From: Flavobacteriales bacterium UBA6165
GTDB taxonomy: Bacteria; Bacteroidota; Bacteroidia; Flavobacteriales_D; Crocinitomicaceae
Reading direction: 5' to 3'
DNA: 10,544 nucleotides
Assembly: GCA_002422285.1 (NCBI GenBank)
Contig: DIUF01000018.1
Span: 1 to 10,544, forward strand
Under the pieces are notes generated by a model. That model worked only from the letters and a program-made list of their open reading frames with translations. It did no database searches and was not told the origin of the DNA. The stretch's first letter is position 1; each line of letters starts with the position of its first letter. Shown here piece by piece: positions 1 to 5,556 of the stretch. The position numbers were made by a program, and so were the translations under genes.

Positions 1-319
1 CGCACCGAAAATTAAGAGTATGACATTTCAATTTCACCTTGTTTTTGTGAGTTTCTCTGTGATTTTAGGGACTGCATTAGGATACTTTTTCGCCCAATAC
101 ACCGATCAGCAACTGCCCTATTTAGATGGGATAATTAGCATTGGTGCAGTGGGAACGACCCTGCTTGTGGTGGATAAAAACCGCGAAAACTGGTTGTATT
201 GGATTGCGATTAATGCAGGGAGTATTTATTTGTATGGCCATCAGAACCTCTGGATTTTGGTTATGATGTCGTTGATTTTAATGGTGATGGCAGTGCGGGG
301 GTATATGAAATGGAGGTGA
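1..319 (+). CDS. pnuC: Nicotinamide riboside transporter PnuC, C-terminal part (5' end outside window)
   Basis: This is the C-terminal half of a PnuC-type inner-membrane transporter, which moves nicotinamide riboside (or thiamine in PnuT relatives) into the cell for NAD or TPP synthesis. The frame is open to the left edge (first full codon at nt 2). PnuC proteins are usually about 200 residues and only about 106 codons are present here, so the Met at nt 20 is probably internal. Hydrophobic helices are visible, along with the family's late signature: an Asp in LPYLDG, then ENWLYW, then a last helix ending in GYMKWR. The partner specificity (nicotinamide riboside or thiamine) cannot be decided from this half. 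A 14-bp inverted repeat begins 8 nt after the stop codon. Confidence 0.85.
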   Translation, partial: APKIKSMTFQFHLVFVSFSVILGTALGYFFAQYTDQQLPYLDGIISIGAVGTTLLVVDKNRENWLYWIAINAGSIYLYGHQNLWILVMMSLILMVMAVRGYMKWR

Positions 320-326
320 TGATTAA

Positions 327-361
327 TTTAGTTTACAGTAAACAAACTACTGTAAACTAAA
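327..361. repeat. 14-bp perfect inverted repeat, terminator or operator
   Basis: Arms 327-340 and 348-361 are perfect reverse complements around a 7-nt loop. The left arm plus the loop contains a second, nested palindrome (GTTTAC-A-GTAAAC, 331-343). There is no T-run after the right arm, so it is not a classical intrinsic terminator. It could be an RNA 3'-end hairpin for the transporter gene or a repressor operator. Confidence 0.6.
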
Positions 362-610
362 CATCCTCATCCATGGCACATAAACAACTTAAAACCAATT
401 ACTTGTTTGTCGATTTTGAAGTGCAAAAAAATCATTTTCTTCGATCAACCCAGTGTGTTTATTAAGTGAATATTGCCCCATGACCACCACTTTAAACCAA
501 CTGGTGCTAGATGTTTTAGAAAGAAAATACTACAACGATATCATTTATGATTAAGAATCTGACATTCGAGAAAAGCAATATCTTAACTTAGCGCCACTAA
601 AATTTCCGAT
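362..610 (+). other. Gene-poor spacer with two very short open frames, possibly a decayed gene
   Basis: No convincing gene lies here. Two short open frames follow each other: 373-465 (30 codons, begins MAHKQLKTNYLFVDFE) and 480-554 (24 codons, begins MTTTLNQLVLDVLERK). They read like protein rather than random sequence, but both are too short to recognise. They are in different frames, and stops separate them from the downstream enzyme. The most likely readings are a degraded small gene or a chance run. I see no clear TAnnTTTG promoter box in front of the gene at 611. Confidence 0.3.
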
Positions 611-1834
611 ATGTCTTATTACCCAGAAAGCGAGATGATGTCCTTTGGTTTTGAACCAGAACGCAGCGAAAACTCAATCAAGACACCGATTTTTCTGACT
701 TCCACTTTTCAGTTTAACAGTGCTGAAGAAGGTCGAGATTTTTTTGAAAACATCGGAAAAGTGCCACACGCTGAACAAGGATTGATATATTCTCGATTCA
801 ATCACCCGAATTTAGAGATTGCAGAAGCGCGTTTAAAATTGTGGGACAAAGCCGATGATTGTTTGATTTTTTCGAGTGGTATGGCGGCTATTTCAACGAT
901 GTTGATGACCTTTTTGAAACCGGGCGATGCCATGGCTTTTACCAATCCAATTTACGGCGGAACAGACAGTTACATTCGCAATTATTTGACTCAATTGGGC
1001 GTTTCCATTATTCCTTTTCGTTTGGATGACAGCCGAGAAAACATCATTGACACCATTGAAAAATCAGGCTTTGCGGAAAAACTGAAAATGATTTACATCG
1101 AAACGCCAGCCAATCCAAACAATGAGGTGATTAACATTGGCATGTGTCGAGAAATTGCCAATCATTTTTCAGGCAAAAATCGCGTTCTATTAGCTGCTGA
1201 TAATACGTATATGGGACCCGTTTGGCAAAATCCGATTGAGCACGGTGTTGACCTTTTGGTGTATTCTGTTACCAAGTACATTGGCGGACACAGCGATTTG
1301 ATTGCAGGTGCGTGTTTGGGTCAGCAGGAACTCATTGCACAAATTCGGGCGTATCGCAATATTTTGGGCAACATGGCTTCTCCCTTCACTTCATGGATGA
1401 TACAGCGCAGTTTGGAAACCCTGAAAGTACGCATGGATGCCCAAGCCCACAACGCCAAATTGGTTGCTGAATTCTTAAAAAACCACCCAAAAATTGAACG
1501 ACTTTATTATTTGGGATCTCCACAAAATGAACGTCAAGCACAAATCATTTCCAAACAATGCAAAGCCCACGGTGCTATGTTGGCTTTTGATATTAAAGGA
1601 ACTCAGGCCGATGCTTATCAATTTCTGAATAATTTGAAACTCATTAAACTGGCTGTGAGTTTGGGCAGTACAGAAAGTTTGGCCGAACATCCAGCAACCA
1701 TGACACACAAAAGCGTGACACCAGAAGACAAAGCCCAATACGGCATTTCTGAGACTATGATTCGACTTTCGGTGGGCTTGGAAAACGCTGAGGATTTGAT
1801 TGAGGATTTGCGAAGAGCCTTACAACAACCATAA
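611..1834 (+). CDS. Cystathionine gamma-synthase family PLP-dependent enzyme (trans-sulfuration type)
   Basis: A complete 407-residue fold-type I PLP enzyme of the Cys/Met metabolism family, whose members catalyse gamma- or beta-replacement or elimination on cystathionine, O-acyl-homoserine, methionine or similar substrates. Visible landmarks are YSR at 60-62 and SSGMA at 88-92 (phosphate grip), YGGT at 115-118, Asp197 in AADNTY (expected to bind the pyridine nitrogen), the Schiff-base Lys222 in SVTKYIGGHSD, SLGSTESLAEHPATMTH near 350-366, and Arg385 in IRLSVGLE (substrate carboxylate). The start at 611 places the family's conserved N-terminal segment PES-MMSFGFEPE right after the Met; a stop at 584-586 limits extension. 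The subgroup is usually annotated only as family protein, so gamma-synthase, gamma-lyase and methionine gamma-lyase all stay open. No sulfur-metabolism partner is adjacent. Confidence 0.92.
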   Translation: MSYYPESEMMSFGFEPERSENSIKTPIFLTSTFQFNSAEEGRDFFENIGKVPHAEQGLIYSRFNHPNLEIAEARLKLWDKADDCLIFSSGMAAISTMLMTFLKPGDAMAFTNPIYGGTDSYIRNYLTQLGVSIIPFRLDDSRENIIDTIEKSGFAEKLKMIYIETPANPNNEVINIGMCREIANHFSGKNRVLLAADNTYMGPVWQNPIEHGVDLLVYSVTKYIGGHSDLIAGACLGQQELIAQIRAYRNILGNMASPFTSWMIQRSLETLKVRMDAQAHNAKLVAEFLKNHPKIERLYYLGSPQNERQAQIISKQCKAHGAMLAFDIKGTQADAYQFLNNLKLIKLAVSLGSTESLAEHPATMTHKSVTPEDKAQYGISETMIRLSVGLENAEDLIEDLRRALQQP

Positions 1835-1936
1835 AAATCATATAATTTTTTAAGAGAATTTTGAAAGACTTTTGTCTGTGCATGTTTCATCTTTGTATGT
1901 CTTGGGGAATTTACTCTTAGCAGCAACAAAGATGAC

Positions 1937-2605
1937 ATGAAAACCAATCAAGAATTACAGACCGACGTTCAAAACGCCATAAAATGGGAACCTTTATTGA
2001 ATGCCGCTGAGATTGGCGTAACAGCAAAAGATGGTGTTGTTTCGCTCACAGGTGTGGTTGACAGCTACATCAAAAAAATGGAAGCTGAAAACGCTGCCAA
2101 AAAAGTAATAGGTGTGAAAGCTTTGGTTGAAAAAATTGAAGTCAAGCTCCCCAGTACTTGGACAAAAAACAGCACAGACATTGCAAACGAAATATTGGTC
2201 GCACTAAAAACCAATTGGCCTCTATTAGCCGATAAAGTAACCATTAAAGTTGAAGACAGTTGGGTGACATTAGACGGAGAGTTGCCCTGGTACTATCAAA
2301 AAGTGGCTGTTAAAAATACAGTGGATTTTATTGGTGGAGTACGAGGAATTACGAACAGCATTACAATCCGACCCGAAACCAATGATTCGATAGAACAAAA
2401 AGACATTGAAACAGCCATTTCCCGCAATTGGTTGGTTGACGCTCAAAACATTGTTGTTTCAGTTTCTGGAGCAACAGTAACACTAACTGGAACAGTTCAC
2501 TCGTGGTATCAAAAAGAAGAGGCCGGACGCATTGCATGGAACACGCCAGGTATTATGCACGTTTCAAATGAAATTACGGTAGACTACCAACCTCGTCAAA
2601 GCTAA
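1937..2605 (+). CDS. Triple BON-domain protein
   Basis: A 222-residue protein made of three consecutive BON domains at roughly 5-70, 79-146 and 153-217. Each has the helix then beta-alpha-beta pattern with the VSLTG / VTLDGELPWYYQK / VTLTGTVHSWYQK core and a closing G-V-x-x-V/I-x-N-x-I segment. BON domains occur in OsmY-like stress proteins and are thought to bind membranes or lipids. OsmY is periplasmic, but I see no signal peptide here (the N-terminus is MKTNQELQTD), so this copy is probably cytoplasmic. An ATG six bases upstream hits a stop after two codons, so 1937 is the only sensible start. The copper-protein gene follows after 43 nt without an obvious terminator, so co-transcription is plausible. 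General or osmotic stress is the likely context. Confidence 0.88.
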   Translation: MKTNQELQTDVQNAIKWEPLLNAAEIGVTAKDGVVSLTGVVDSYIKKMEAENAAKKVIGVKALVEKIEVKLPSTWTKNSTDIANEILVALKTNWPLLADKVTIKVEDSWVTLDGELPWYYQKVAVKNTVDFIGGVRGITNSITIRPETNDSIEQKDIETAISRNWLVDAQNIVVSVSGATVTLTGTVHSWYQKEEAGRIAWNTPGIMHVSNEITVDYQPRQS

Positions 2606-2607
2606 AC

Positions 2608-2637
2608 AAGCAACATTTTTCAAAAAAACAATCCTTA
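2608..2637. repeat. Copy 1 of a ~30-bp intergenic motif shared with 6250-6277
   Basis: The 15-nt string AAGCAACATTTTTCA is identical here and at 6250-6264. Both copies continue with A-rich sequence, AAACAA and CCTTA at nearly the same spacing. This copy lies between the BON gene's stop and the copper-protein start at 2649. It could be a shared 5'-leader or regulatory motif. Confidence 0.5.
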
Positions 2638-2648
2638 AAACCATTAAA

Positions 2649-2990
2649 ATGACAACTACCAAAAATTGTATTGACGCTTGTTTAGCTTGTGTAATAGCAT
2701 GTGAGCAATGTATTACAGACTGCATAAAATCGGGCAATCAAAACTGCATTTCGCTTTGTAGAGACTGCGCAGACATTTGTGCCTTATGTGCTAGATTTGA
2801 GGCGCGAGACTCCATCTTCAGTAAAGATCTTCACGCGTTGTGTTCCAAAATTTGTAAAGCATGTTCGGAGGAATGTGCCAAGCACGGCGACCACCACGAA
2901 AGTTGCAAAAAATGTGCAGAGGCTTGTGCAGCGTGCGCAAAAATTTGTGCTGAACACGCTGTCGCTAACCACAATCACGCCAGTCTTTAG
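2649..2990 (+). CDS. Four-helix-bundle copper-storage-like protein (DUF326/Csp type)
   Basis: A 113-residue protein with 20 cysteines (residues 7, 11, 14, 18, 21, 25, 33, 37, 40, 44, 47, 65, 69, 72, 76, 86, 89, 93, 96, 100) and seven histidines. The Cys spacing alternates 3 and 4 residues, which places the thiols on one face of each helix. This is the pattern of the Csp copper-storage family, in which a four-helix bundle is filled with many Cu(I) ions. No signal peptide or lipobox is present, so it resembles the cytosolic type (Csp3-like), serving as a copper sink. His79, 82 and 83 form a HxxHH patch before the last helix, and the C-terminus carries HAVANHNH. Copper is family knowledge; the sequence itself shows only a thiol-rich metal site. 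The upstream neighbour is the BON gene. Confidence 0.88.
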   Translation: MTTTKNCIDACLACVIACEQCITDCIKSGNQNCISLCRDCADICALCARFEARDSIFSKDLHALCSKICKACSEECAKHGDHHESCKKCAEACAACAKICAEHAVANHNHASL

Positions 2991-3110
2991 ATAAGCATGA
3001 TCGAGGTTGTTTGATGTAAACATTTGAGCTAATTATGTAACTCAATGGCCACGAGAAAGGCTAATTTTACAACAATGAAACAATTCAGTTTCAGGTAAAT
3101 ATAAACAATT

Positions 3111-3332
3111 ATGGACACTACACACAACGACAAAAATGGAGCATTCAAAATCGGAGGAAATTGGACTGCACAATCAAAAGCACTTAAAGGCAAGTTTACG
3201 CAACTAACAGATGCGGATCTTAAATTTGAAACTGGAAAAGAAAATGAATTGTTAGGTCGCGTTGAATCACGTTTAAACAAAAACCGCGAAGAGGTGATTA
3301 ACATCATCAACAAAACCGCTTCAACACTTTAA
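3111..3332 (+). CDS. CsbD family general-stress protein
   Basis: A 73-residue soluble protein matching the CsbD family, small helical proteins induced by general stress (sigma-B in Bacillus) whose molecular role is unknown. The family signature is visible: GNW at 16-18, K-A-L-K-G-K-F-T-Q-LTDADLKF at about 23-39, then GKENELLGRVESRLNKNREEV at 42-62. It is slightly longer than typical members because of an N-terminal extension of about 12 polar residues. An intrinsic terminator stands about 60 nt after the stop. The upstream gap (2991-3110) shows no clear promoter box. Confidence 0.9.
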   Translation: MDTTHNDKNGAFKIGGNWTAQSKALKGKFTQLTDADLKFETGKENELLGRVESRLNKNREEVINIINKTASTL

Positions 3333-3395
3333 ATTCTCTATACACACGGATAAATGTTATGTGATACTTCAACATACCTAGCATTTCGAGAACAG

Positions 3396-3426
3396 AAAGG
3401 GCTATCTCCAAAGGGTAGTCTTTTTT
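3396..3426 (+). terminator. Intrinsic terminator after the CsbD gene
   Basis: The stem GGCTATC (3400-3406) with GGTAGTC (3414-3420) includes two G-T wobbles. It is extended outward by A-T pairs (3396-3398 with 3422-3424), has a 7-nt loop, and is followed directly by six Ts (3421-3426). Confidence 0.7.
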
Positions 3427-3469
3427 GGCGTTCGAATCTTTTTAATTCAAATTATGAAATACCAATACG

Positions 3470-3969
3470 ATGAAAAAGAAAACCATAGCCTTAATCAATC
3501 CCGAGCATCAAATGAAGACTGTCCTTTCAGAGATTTTACGTGTAACCTTAGAACCTGAGTTCGATCCATAATTCAAGGCTCAGATTTCATTTTAACCAGC
3601 TGATTTAGGCGTGTTTGCGAAGTTTTAGCGGGCTAAATCGAGTAAATGCATCGACAATCGGATGAGGTAAAATGAAAAGTTTATTACTAATTCCACTTCT
3701 AAACAGCCATCTTCTGCCTAAATCTCTCTCAACATAGTTCACTATGTGTCGTTCGATTTAGTTGAATCTGACTATTTATAAGCGGTCTGAGCCCGAAATA
3801 TGAATCGAACTCAGGTTTAGAAATCAAAAAAGTCAATCCCAGCATATACGAACTGTTGTACGAAACGCCTTTGAGCTTAGAAAGAAGCAAAAAACCAAAC
3901 TTGTCGGATTTTGACTTTTACTTAAATACATTAAAGTTTCAATTAATCAAGGCAAGAAAAGTCATTTAA
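3470..3969 (+). pseudogene. Small hypothetical gene split by a MITE-like insertion
   Basis: As it stands, the frame from ATG 3470 stops at 3571 inside an inserted element. If the element (3552-3817) and one copy of the flanking TAG are removed, codon GAA is rebuilt (3551 plus 3821-3822) and the frame runs on without a stop to TAA at 3967-3969. The restored protein has 76 residues. It starts MKKKTIALINPEHQMKTVL, its later part contains NPSIYELLYETPLSLE, and it ends LIKARKVI. I do not recognise the family; it looks soluble, basic and probably helical. Both halves read like ordinary coding sequence, so the gene was likely intact before the insertion and is now disrupted. A second frame (to TGA at 4027-4029, ending INALILEIQQ) may be a further tail lost by frameshift. 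Confidence 0.7.
3552..3817. mobile_element. 266-bp MITE-like non-autonomous element with imperfect terminal inverted repeats
   Basis: The ends are inverted repeats of about 32 bp. The first 14 bases (AACCTGAGTTCGAT) match perfectly, then come a few mismatches and one indel, then an inner GGCTCAGA block matches again. The element is flanked by TAG at 3549-3551 and 3818-3820, which fits a 3-bp target duplication; TTAG is possible if the right end is one base shorter. No transposase frame is present. Inside is a short palindrome, ACATAGT-TC-ACTATGT (3732-3747). It sits within a small reading frame that closes exactly on its removal. The parent insertion sequence is not identifiable from this copy; an IS5-like family with short T-A-containing targets is one possibility. 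Confidence 0.8.
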
Positions 3970-4173
3970 CAACAAAAATTATCAAAAAGAACGCAAAATC
4001 AACGCATTGATTTTAGAAATACAACAATGAATCAACCCAAAATAAACCCAACCTGTCCATTTAAAAGACGTATATTCGCAATTAGTATTCTGTAAATTAA
4101 ATGCTTATGCCCAACCTTGCATCGGCTATTAATGTATTCGCGATAAATTTGAACACGAAATAAAACACGAAAC
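3970..4173 (+). other. Intergenic region upstream of the AraC-type regulator
   Basis: No complete gene is supported. The first 60 nt hold the tail of a frame (through TGA at 4027-4029) that might belong to the broken upstream gene. A weak promoter-like box TATATTCG (4071-4078, one mismatch to TAnnTTTG) lacks a well-spaced TTG. The rest is unremarkable AT-rich sequence. Confidence 0.35.
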
Positions 4174-4734
4174 ATGAAGCTATTCATCCAAAACATGGTC
4201 AGTTTGCGCTGCAAAATGATGGTGAAATCCGAACTAGAAAAGTTAAATCTCGATTACAGGTCTGTCGAATTGGGCGAGGTCTTACTCAAAAAACCCATCA
4301 CAGAGGCCGAACGCTTTCTTTTAAAAGAATCACTCCACAAGTCGAAATTGGAATTGATGGACGACAAAAAAGCCATGTTGATTGAGAAAATCATCAATAT
4401 TATCGTTGAAATGGTTCACTACACAGACGAGTTACCAGCAGTGAATTTCTCGGATTTTTTAAGTCAAGAATTACAAATGGAATACCACAAACTGGCCGAC
4501 GTATTTTCCAAAACTAAAGGAATAACGATAGAGCGTTTTATCATTCTTCACAAAATAGAACGCGCCAAGGAACTCATCATTTACGATGAATTGAACCTCA
4601 CCGAAATTTCATACAAACTGCACTACAGCAGCGTGGCGCATCTTTCTAGTCAGTTCAAACAAGTCACAGGTTTAACGCCAACGTTTTTCAAAAGTATGTC
4701 CCTTCGCAAACGCAAAAACCTCGAAGATTTGTAA
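4174..4734 (+). CDS. AraC-family regulator with HMA-like N-terminal domain
   Basis: A 186-residue transcription regulator. Residues 1-65 resemble the heavy-metal-associated fold of a flavobacterial subfamily (MKLFIQNMV...RCKMMVKSELEKL), and residues about 92-178 form the AraC double helix-turn-helix. The first recognition unit is YHKLADVFSKTKGITIERF (104-122); the second is NLTEISYKLHYSSVAHLSSQF (141-161), followed by the usual VTGLTPTFFK. In HMA domains the metal loop is CxxC; here it is S10-L-R-C13, so only one Cys remains. It ends in a basic tail (RKRKN). It is short for the AraC class and has no cupin sensor. An intrinsic terminator follows. Its place beside the copper-protein and stress genes suggests metal or stress sensing, but no target can be named. 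Confidence 0.9.
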   Translation: MKLFIQNMVSLRCKMMVKSELEKLNLDYRSVELGEVLLKKPITEAERFLLKESLHKSKLELMDDKKAMLIEKIINIIVEMVHYTDELPAVNFSDFLSQELQMEYHKLADVFSKTKGITIERFIILHKIERAKELIIYDELNLTEISYKLHYSSVAHLSSQFKQVTGLTPTFFKSMSLRKRKNLEDL

Positions 4735-4766
4735 AAGCGCAGCTGATAAATAGTAGATAACATTTC

Positions 4767-4796
4767 AGCCCCATGGTCTTTACTGTGGGGCTTTTG
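4767..4796 (+). terminator. Intrinsic terminator after the AraC-type regulator
   Basis: A perfect GC-rich 7-bp stem, AGCCCCA (4767-4773) with TGGGGCT (4786-4792), carries a 12-nt loop and runs into TTTTG. It lies 33 nt after the regulator's stop. Confidence 0.85.
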
Positions 4797-4823
4797 TATG
4801 CCCTGCAAGTCAGTATTTGTTGG

Positions 4824-4845
4824 GTTTGTTAATTATACAACAAAC
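4824..4845. repeat. Inverted repeat upstream of the envelope operon, possible operator
   Basis: GTTTGTT (4824-4830) and AACAAAC (4839-4845) are perfect reverse complements, separated by 8 AT-rich bases. The repeat lies about 40 nt upstream of the promoter-like box at 4884 and has no T-run, so a regulator binding site is a reasonable guess. Confidence 0.4.
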
Positions 4846-4883
4846 ACTATTTATTCTGTAACACAGCAGGCATATGCTCACAG

Positions 4884-4891
4884 TACCTTTG
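4884..4891 (+). promoter_or_regulatory. Bacteroidota-type -7 promoter box for the lipoprotein operon
   Basis: TACCTTTG is a perfect match to the Bacteroidota -7 consensus TAnnTTTG and lies 41 nt before the ATG at 4933. The -33 side is weak: the nearest candidate is TTCTG ending at 4858, a spacing of 25 nt, slightly too long. Confidence 0.45.
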
Positions 4892-4932
4892 TGGTGTCTG
4901 AAAATTCATTCAGAACGTAAATTCAAAACAAC

Positions 4933-5388
4933 ATGAAAAAGTCACTAATTATTAAAACGTTCTCGCTGCTATTTTTTAGCATGCTTTTTATTAGCTGTAG
5001 CGATGCGGATGATAAAAAAGCCATGACTAAAGATGAAGTTGAAGCGGAGCATGTAAAACTTGCATCAGAGGCTCGCGAAAAAGAAATGGCCGAGTACCAA
5101 GAAATCAACAAAGCAAAAATTGAAGCCAACGAAAAAAGCTTGGCTGAATTCAACCTCCGAATCAAAAATGAAAAACTAGAGGCCAAAGCTGAGTATGAGA
5201 AAAAAATAGCCGAGCTCAACGCCCAAAATTCTGACATGAAAAAGAAAATGGAAGAGTTTCATGCTGGCAATAAAGCCAACTGGGAGACTTTTAAAGCATC
5301 ATTTGACAAAGACATGGACAACCTCAACATTGCTTTTAGTGAACTAATGAAAAAAATGGGGATAGGTAATAATGAGAGCACAAAATAG
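4933..5388 (+). CDS. sll1863-like coiled-coil stress lipoprotein
   Basis: A 151-residue lipoprotein. The N-terminus has two lysines, a hydrophobic stretch to residue 20, and a lipobox ending at Cys22 (FISC). The residues after the Cys are SDADD, close to the S-D-D-rich lipoprotein export signal described in Flavobacterium, so surface exposure is possible. Residues about 30-145 are almost wholly helical, charged and heptad-like, with EAKAEYEKKIAEL and a C-terminal NWETFKASFDKDMDNL segment. This layout recalls the sll1863 stress-response family of Bacteroidota. The next gene starts inside its last codons, and the porin-like gene follows, so the three form one unit. A plain YtxH-like or unassigned coiled-coil protein is the alternative. 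Confidence 0.8.
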   Translation: MKKSLIIKTFSLLFFSMLFISCSDADDKKAMTKDEVEAEHVKLASEAREKEMAEYQEINKAKIEANEKSLAEFNLRIKNEKLEAKAEYEKKIAELNAQNSDMKKKMEEFHAGNKANWETFKASFDKDMDNLNIAFSELMKKMGIGNNESTK

Positions 5389-5539
5389 ATTGAGTAATTC
5401 ATTGATTTCCGTTTTAGCAATTGTTTTAGTAACTGTCTGGGCAGTAGGATACTTCGGCTATAACGCGTCAAACCTGATTCACATTCTGCTGGTAATCGCA
5501 GGAATCACGGTATTTTTTAAAATTATTAGAGATATATAA
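5372..5539 (+). CDS. lmo0937-like small membrane protein
   Basis: A 55-residue protein with two hydrophobic helices (about 10-30 and 34-52) joined by a short loop (GYNAS). The core WAVGYFGY, then NLIHILLVIAGI, then a basic end KIIRD, matches the lmo0937 family, tiny membrane proteins often found among stress genes and of unknown function. The ATG at 5372 overlaps the end of the upstream lipoprotein gene by 17 nt in another frame, which suggests translational coupling; a TTG at 5390 would avoid the overlap but is less likely. The porin-like gene starts 17 nt after the stop. Confidence 0.8.
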   Translation: MRAQNRLSNSLISVLAIVLVTVWAVGYFGYNASNLIHILLVIAGITVFFKIIRDI

Positions 5540-5556
5540 ACACAAAAAAAACAATT

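Noticed and set aside
1861..1895. Possible promoter before the BON gene (TTG and CATCTTTG)
   Set aside because: The -7 box has a mismatch in a key base and the two boxes are 24 or 13 nt apart, outside the usual spacing.
2779..2994. A 71-codon frame inside the copper-protein gene (+ strand, other frame)
   Set aside because: It overlaps the clear 20-Cys gene, and its product is an unpatterned basic sequence caused by the repeated Cys codons.
3041..3070. Weak hairpin (GGCC...GGCT then ATTTT) between the copper-protein and CsbD genes
   Set aside because: Only 3-4 pairs and an interrupted T-run; not enough for a terminator call.
3029..3313. A 94-codon minus-strand frame opposite the CsbD gene
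   Set aside because: The CsbD match on the + strand is clear, and the reverse product shows no family features.
3552..3817. Structured RNA or riboswitch explanation for the paired ends at 3552 and 3817
   Set aside because: The flanking TAG duplication and exact frame restoration favour a mobile element.
4923..5237. A 104-codon minus-strand frame opposite the lipoprotein gene
   Set aside because: Its Ser/Ala/Leu-rich product is the usual mirror of a Lys/Glu-rich coiled coil.
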